From NCBI RefSeq assembly GCF_013177675.1, contig NZ_CP042652.1:1302001-1366000 (forward strand): 64,000 bases of DNA, written 5' to 3'. The notes under the pieces are model-generated. The model worked only from the letters and a program-made list of their open reading frames with translations, did not search any database and was not told the origin of the DNA. Positions 61,681 to 64,000 of this stretch are shown here, piece after piece; within the stretch, counting starts at the first letter, position 1; every line of letters begins with the position of its first letter. The stretch is from Arcobacter acticola. GTDB taxonomy: Bacteria > Campylobacterota > Campylobacteria > Campylobacterales > Arcobacteraceae. The position numbers were made by a program, and so were the translations under genes.

Positions 61681-64000
61681 AGCAGGATTATACGAACAAC
61701 TATTAAACAAAATTATTTCTGAAAAAATAGATAATACATGTATTGATAAATTTTATATAAAAACATCACAAATTCAAAAAGCAGAAGCTTCCCAAATACT
61801 TACAAACTATTGTGCAAAGATAATCAAATTTGCATTAGATTTAATAAGTGGTGAAGATAGTATTCAAAAACAAATAGAGCTTATTAATAAAATTATATTG
61901 ATTTTAGAAAATGAAATACAAAAACAAGACTTTACTCAAAATATAGTTGATTTAAATGGAAATCTATTAAAAGCAGTTTTACCAAAAATTGATTCAGATA
62001 TTGTACATTTTGACAATTATATAAAAGAAATTACCCCATATACTGGATTAACTCAAAGTGAACTTTTTACAGGTAGTAATGCAGGTGTATCACTTGAAAG
62101 TGAAATAAAAAAAGAGATTTTATCATCAGATAAAATATATCTACTTGTTTCTTTTATAAAATGGTCTGGAATAAGAATATTTGAAAAAGAACTTCGTGAA
62201 TTTACAAGTAAAGGTAATAAACTTAAAATCATTACTACTTCGTATATGGGAGCAACGGATTTAAAAGCAGTTGAATTTTTAGCAAGCTTACCAAATACGC
62301 AGATTAAAGTTTCTTATAATACAGCAAATGAAAGGCTTCATGCAAAATCGTATCTATTCTTTAGAAATACTGGTTTTCACACTGGCTATATTGGCTCTTC
62401 AAATATTTCAAAAAGTGCATTAACAAGTGGCTTAGAATGGAATCTAAAAGTTACAACAGCTGAAATATCTCATATCATTAAAAAATTTGAAAAAACTTTT
62501 GAAACATATTGGGAAGATAAAGAGTTTGAACTTTTTACAGGTGAACAAAAAGAAAAGCTACAAATAGCATTAAAAAATGACTCTATAGAAAATCAAAATA
62601 GATTTTCTACTTTTTTTGATATTAGACCATTCCATTATCAAGAAGAGATTTTGGAAGAGTTACAAACCCAAAGAAATATACACAAACGTTTTAAAAACTT
62701 AGTTGTCGCTGCAACAGGTACAGGTAAAACTGTAATTAGTGCATTTGATTATAAAAGATTTAAAAATCAAAATAAAAAAGCAAAGCTTCTTTTTGTTGCA
62801 CATCGTAAAGAGATTTTACTTCAAGCAAGAGATACTTTTCAATCAATTTTTAGAGATAATAATTTTGGTGAATTATGGGTAGATGGAATTGAACCAAATA
62901 GTTATGAATATCTTTTTGCATCAGTTCAAACTTTACAAAATAATATTGAATCACTTCAGTTATCACAAAACTATTTTGATTTTATAATTATTGATGAAGT
63001 TCATCATATTGCAGCAAAAAGTTATCGCCCAATATTAGAAAAATTTAATCCAAAAATACTTTTAGGGCTTACAGCAACACCTGAGAGAATGGATAACGAA
63101 AATATATTAAATGATTTTTGTGATGTAATTGCAGCTGAAATTAGACTTCCTGAAGCATTAAATAGAAAACTACTTTGTCCTTTTCAATATTTTGGTATTA
63201 GTGATAATATTAATTTACAAAATATTAAATGGCAAAATGGTAAATATCAAGTAAGCCAATTGAGTGATGCATTATCTACAAGACAAAGAGTTGGAGATAT
63301 TTTATTAAAATGTAAAGAGTATTTAACAGATATAAATGATGTTATTGCTTTAGGATTTTGTGTTTCACAAGAACATGCAATGTTTATGAGTGAGAATTTT
63401 TGTAAAGCTGGATTGAGGGCAGATTATCTAATCAGTGGAAATAAAAATCGTAATGATATTAAATATAAATTATTAAGCAAAGAAATAAATTATCTTTTTG
63501 TTGTTGATATTTTTAATGAAGGAGTTGATATTCCCCAAATTGATACCGTTTTATTTTTACGTCCGATAGAGAGTTTAACTGTATTTTTACAACAACTAGG
63601 ACGTGGGCTTAGATTTGCTGATAATAAAGAGTGCTTAACTGTTTTAGATTTTGTAGGAAATGCAAGAGATGAATATGATTTTGAAGGAAAATTTAGAGGT
63701 CTAATAGGTAAAACATCAACTTCAATAAAAGATGAAATAGAAAATGAATTTCCACATCTTCCTTTAGGATGCTCAATAGTTCTAGAAAAAAAAGCAAAAG
63801 AACATATTTTAAATAATATTAAAAAAGCAACAATACTTGGGAAAAGAAAAATTATTAATAAAATTCAAAACTTTCAAAGTTACACAAATTTACCGCTCAC
63901 TATTAAAAATTTTACAAAAGTAAATCATATTACACTCGAAAAACTTTATAAAAATGATAGTTTTACTAAGTTATGTTATGAGGCAAATGTTGTAAAAGAT
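61673..64000 (+). CDS. PLD-domain DEAD/DEAH-box helicase, DUF3427 type (runs off the window)
   Basis: An open frame of 776 codons to the window end, starting at ATG 61673 with GGAG eight bases upstream. The N-terminal part (MFEAGLYEQLLNKIISEK) leads to a phospholipase-D-like nuclease domain (about 130-270) with RLHAKSYLF and YIGSSNISKSAL. The superfamily 2 helicase follows: Walker A VAATGTGKTVIS (about 347), DEVH in IIIDEVHHIAAKSYR (about 440), GLTATPERMD and motif VI LQQLGRGLRFAD (about 642). Proteins of this build occur in defence islands and are candidates for anti-phage or DNA-damage roles. The C-terminal DUF3427 region is cut off. Confidence 0.88.
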   Translation, partial: MFEAGLYEQLLNKIISEKIDNTCIDKFYIKTSQIQKAEASQILTNYCAKIIKFALDLISGEDSIQKQIELINKIILILENEIQKQDFTQNIVDLNGNLLKAVLPKIDSDIVHFDNYIKEITPYTGLTQSELFTGSNAGVSLESEIKKEILSSDKIYLLVSFIKWSGIRIFEKELREFTSKGNKLKIITTSYMGATDLKAVEFLASLPNTQIKVSYNTANERLHAKSYLFFRNTGFHTGYIGSSNISKSALTSGLEWNLKVTTAEISHIIKKFEKTFETYWEDKEFELFTGEQKEKLQIALKNDSIENQNRFSTFFDIRPFHYQEEILEELQTQRNIHKRFKNLVVAATGTGKTVISAFDYKRFKNQNKKAKLLFVAHRKEILLQARDTFQSIFRDNNFGELWVDGIEPNSYEYLFASVQTLQNNIESLQLSQNYFDFIIIDEVHHIAAKSYRPILEKFNPKILLGLTATPERMDNENILNDFCDVIAAEIRLPEALNRKLLCPFQYFGISDNINLQNIKWQNGKYQVSQLSDALSTRQRVGDILLKCKEYLTDINDVIALGFCVSQEHAMFMSENFCKAGLRADYLISGNKNRNDIKYKLLSKEINYLFVVDIFNEGVDIPQIDTVLFLRPIESLTVFLQQLGRGLRFADNKECLTVLDFVGNARDEYDFEGKFRGLIGKTSTSIKDEIENEFPHLPLGCSIVLEKKAKEHILNNIKKATILGKRKIINKIQNFQSYTNLPLTIKNFTKVNHITLEKLYKNDSFTKLCYEANVVKD

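Noticed and set aside
1-64000. CRISPR array
   Set aside because: No series of regularly spaced short direct repeats was seen anywhere, and no cas-like protein is encoded.

Overview
The window is AT-rich DNA from a member of the Campylobacterota, most likely the Arcobacter group (Arcobacter/Aliarcobacter). The lineage call rests on an HslV with a four-residue propeptide (MFDA-TT), a stand-alone FlhB C-terminal protein (FlhX type) beside a FliK-like gene, the kdsC-lptC-lptA-engB cluster behind rlpA and hisB, and closely packed housekeeping genes with frequent ATGA overlaps and TTG starts. This is inference from protein character and gene order; no database search was possible.

Layout. 1-5004 (minus strand): cysE (cut by the window edge), speA, hisS, tmk, coaD and ubiX. 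5215-9390 (plus): a serine-recombinase-like protein that has lost its catalytic serine, rplI, hslV-hslU, a small receiver-like hypothetical, and tatD, which has no ATG/GTG/TTG start. 9427-14812: an envelope operon (MltD-like and RlpA peptidoglycan enzymes, hisB, kdsC, lptC, lptA, engB, a GNAT acetyltransferase). 14900-16564: two transglutaminase-like proteins. 16594-21952 (minus): a TolC/adaptor/RND efflux operon whose RND pump is encoded as two half-length genes. 22081-27351 (minus): fliP, mrdA (PBP2), an MreD-like gene, flhX and a repeat-rich fliK-like gene. 27409-33662 (plus): a gluconate-dehydrogenase-type pair, an outer membrane protein, arsC, a small hypothetical and a RecD2-like helicase. 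33721-37718: a PpiD/SurA-like chaperone, ftsA and ftsZ.

37812-39620 is an intact IS1634-type insertion sequence with perfect 17-bp inverted repeats. It is flanked by an exact 491-bp direct repeat (37321-37811 and 39621-40111) that carries the last 131 codons of ftsZ, the shared terminator and the last codons of the convergent downstream gene. The IS landed across the ftsZ/yeeE junction, and because of the very long target duplication both genes are still complete. This is the clearest unusual feature of the window.

40084-42979 (minus): YeeE/YedE sulfur transporter, an acidic hypothetical, hemF and a nucleoside deoxyribosyltransferase-like gene. 43096-46695 (plus): adenine deaminase, a phosphatase-like protein, metX, xseB and radC. 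46846-54541 is a defence island: a frameshifted Bro-N/DinD-like gene, a complete type I restriction-modification set (hsdM, hsdS, hsdR), a probable rhuM remnant and small hypotheticals. 54542-60585 returns to core genes: polysaccharide deacetylase, ThiF-like, LysE-like, carB and a short Sua5/YrdC-like protein. A tRNA-Glu(TTC) follows at 60656-60731. After it come about 700 bp without a convincing gene but with several strong hairpins, including a compact three-way-junction fold at 60996-61077. A second defence-type locus follows: a 77-codon ORF overlapping a PLD-DEAD/DEAH helicase (DUF3427 type) that runs off the window.
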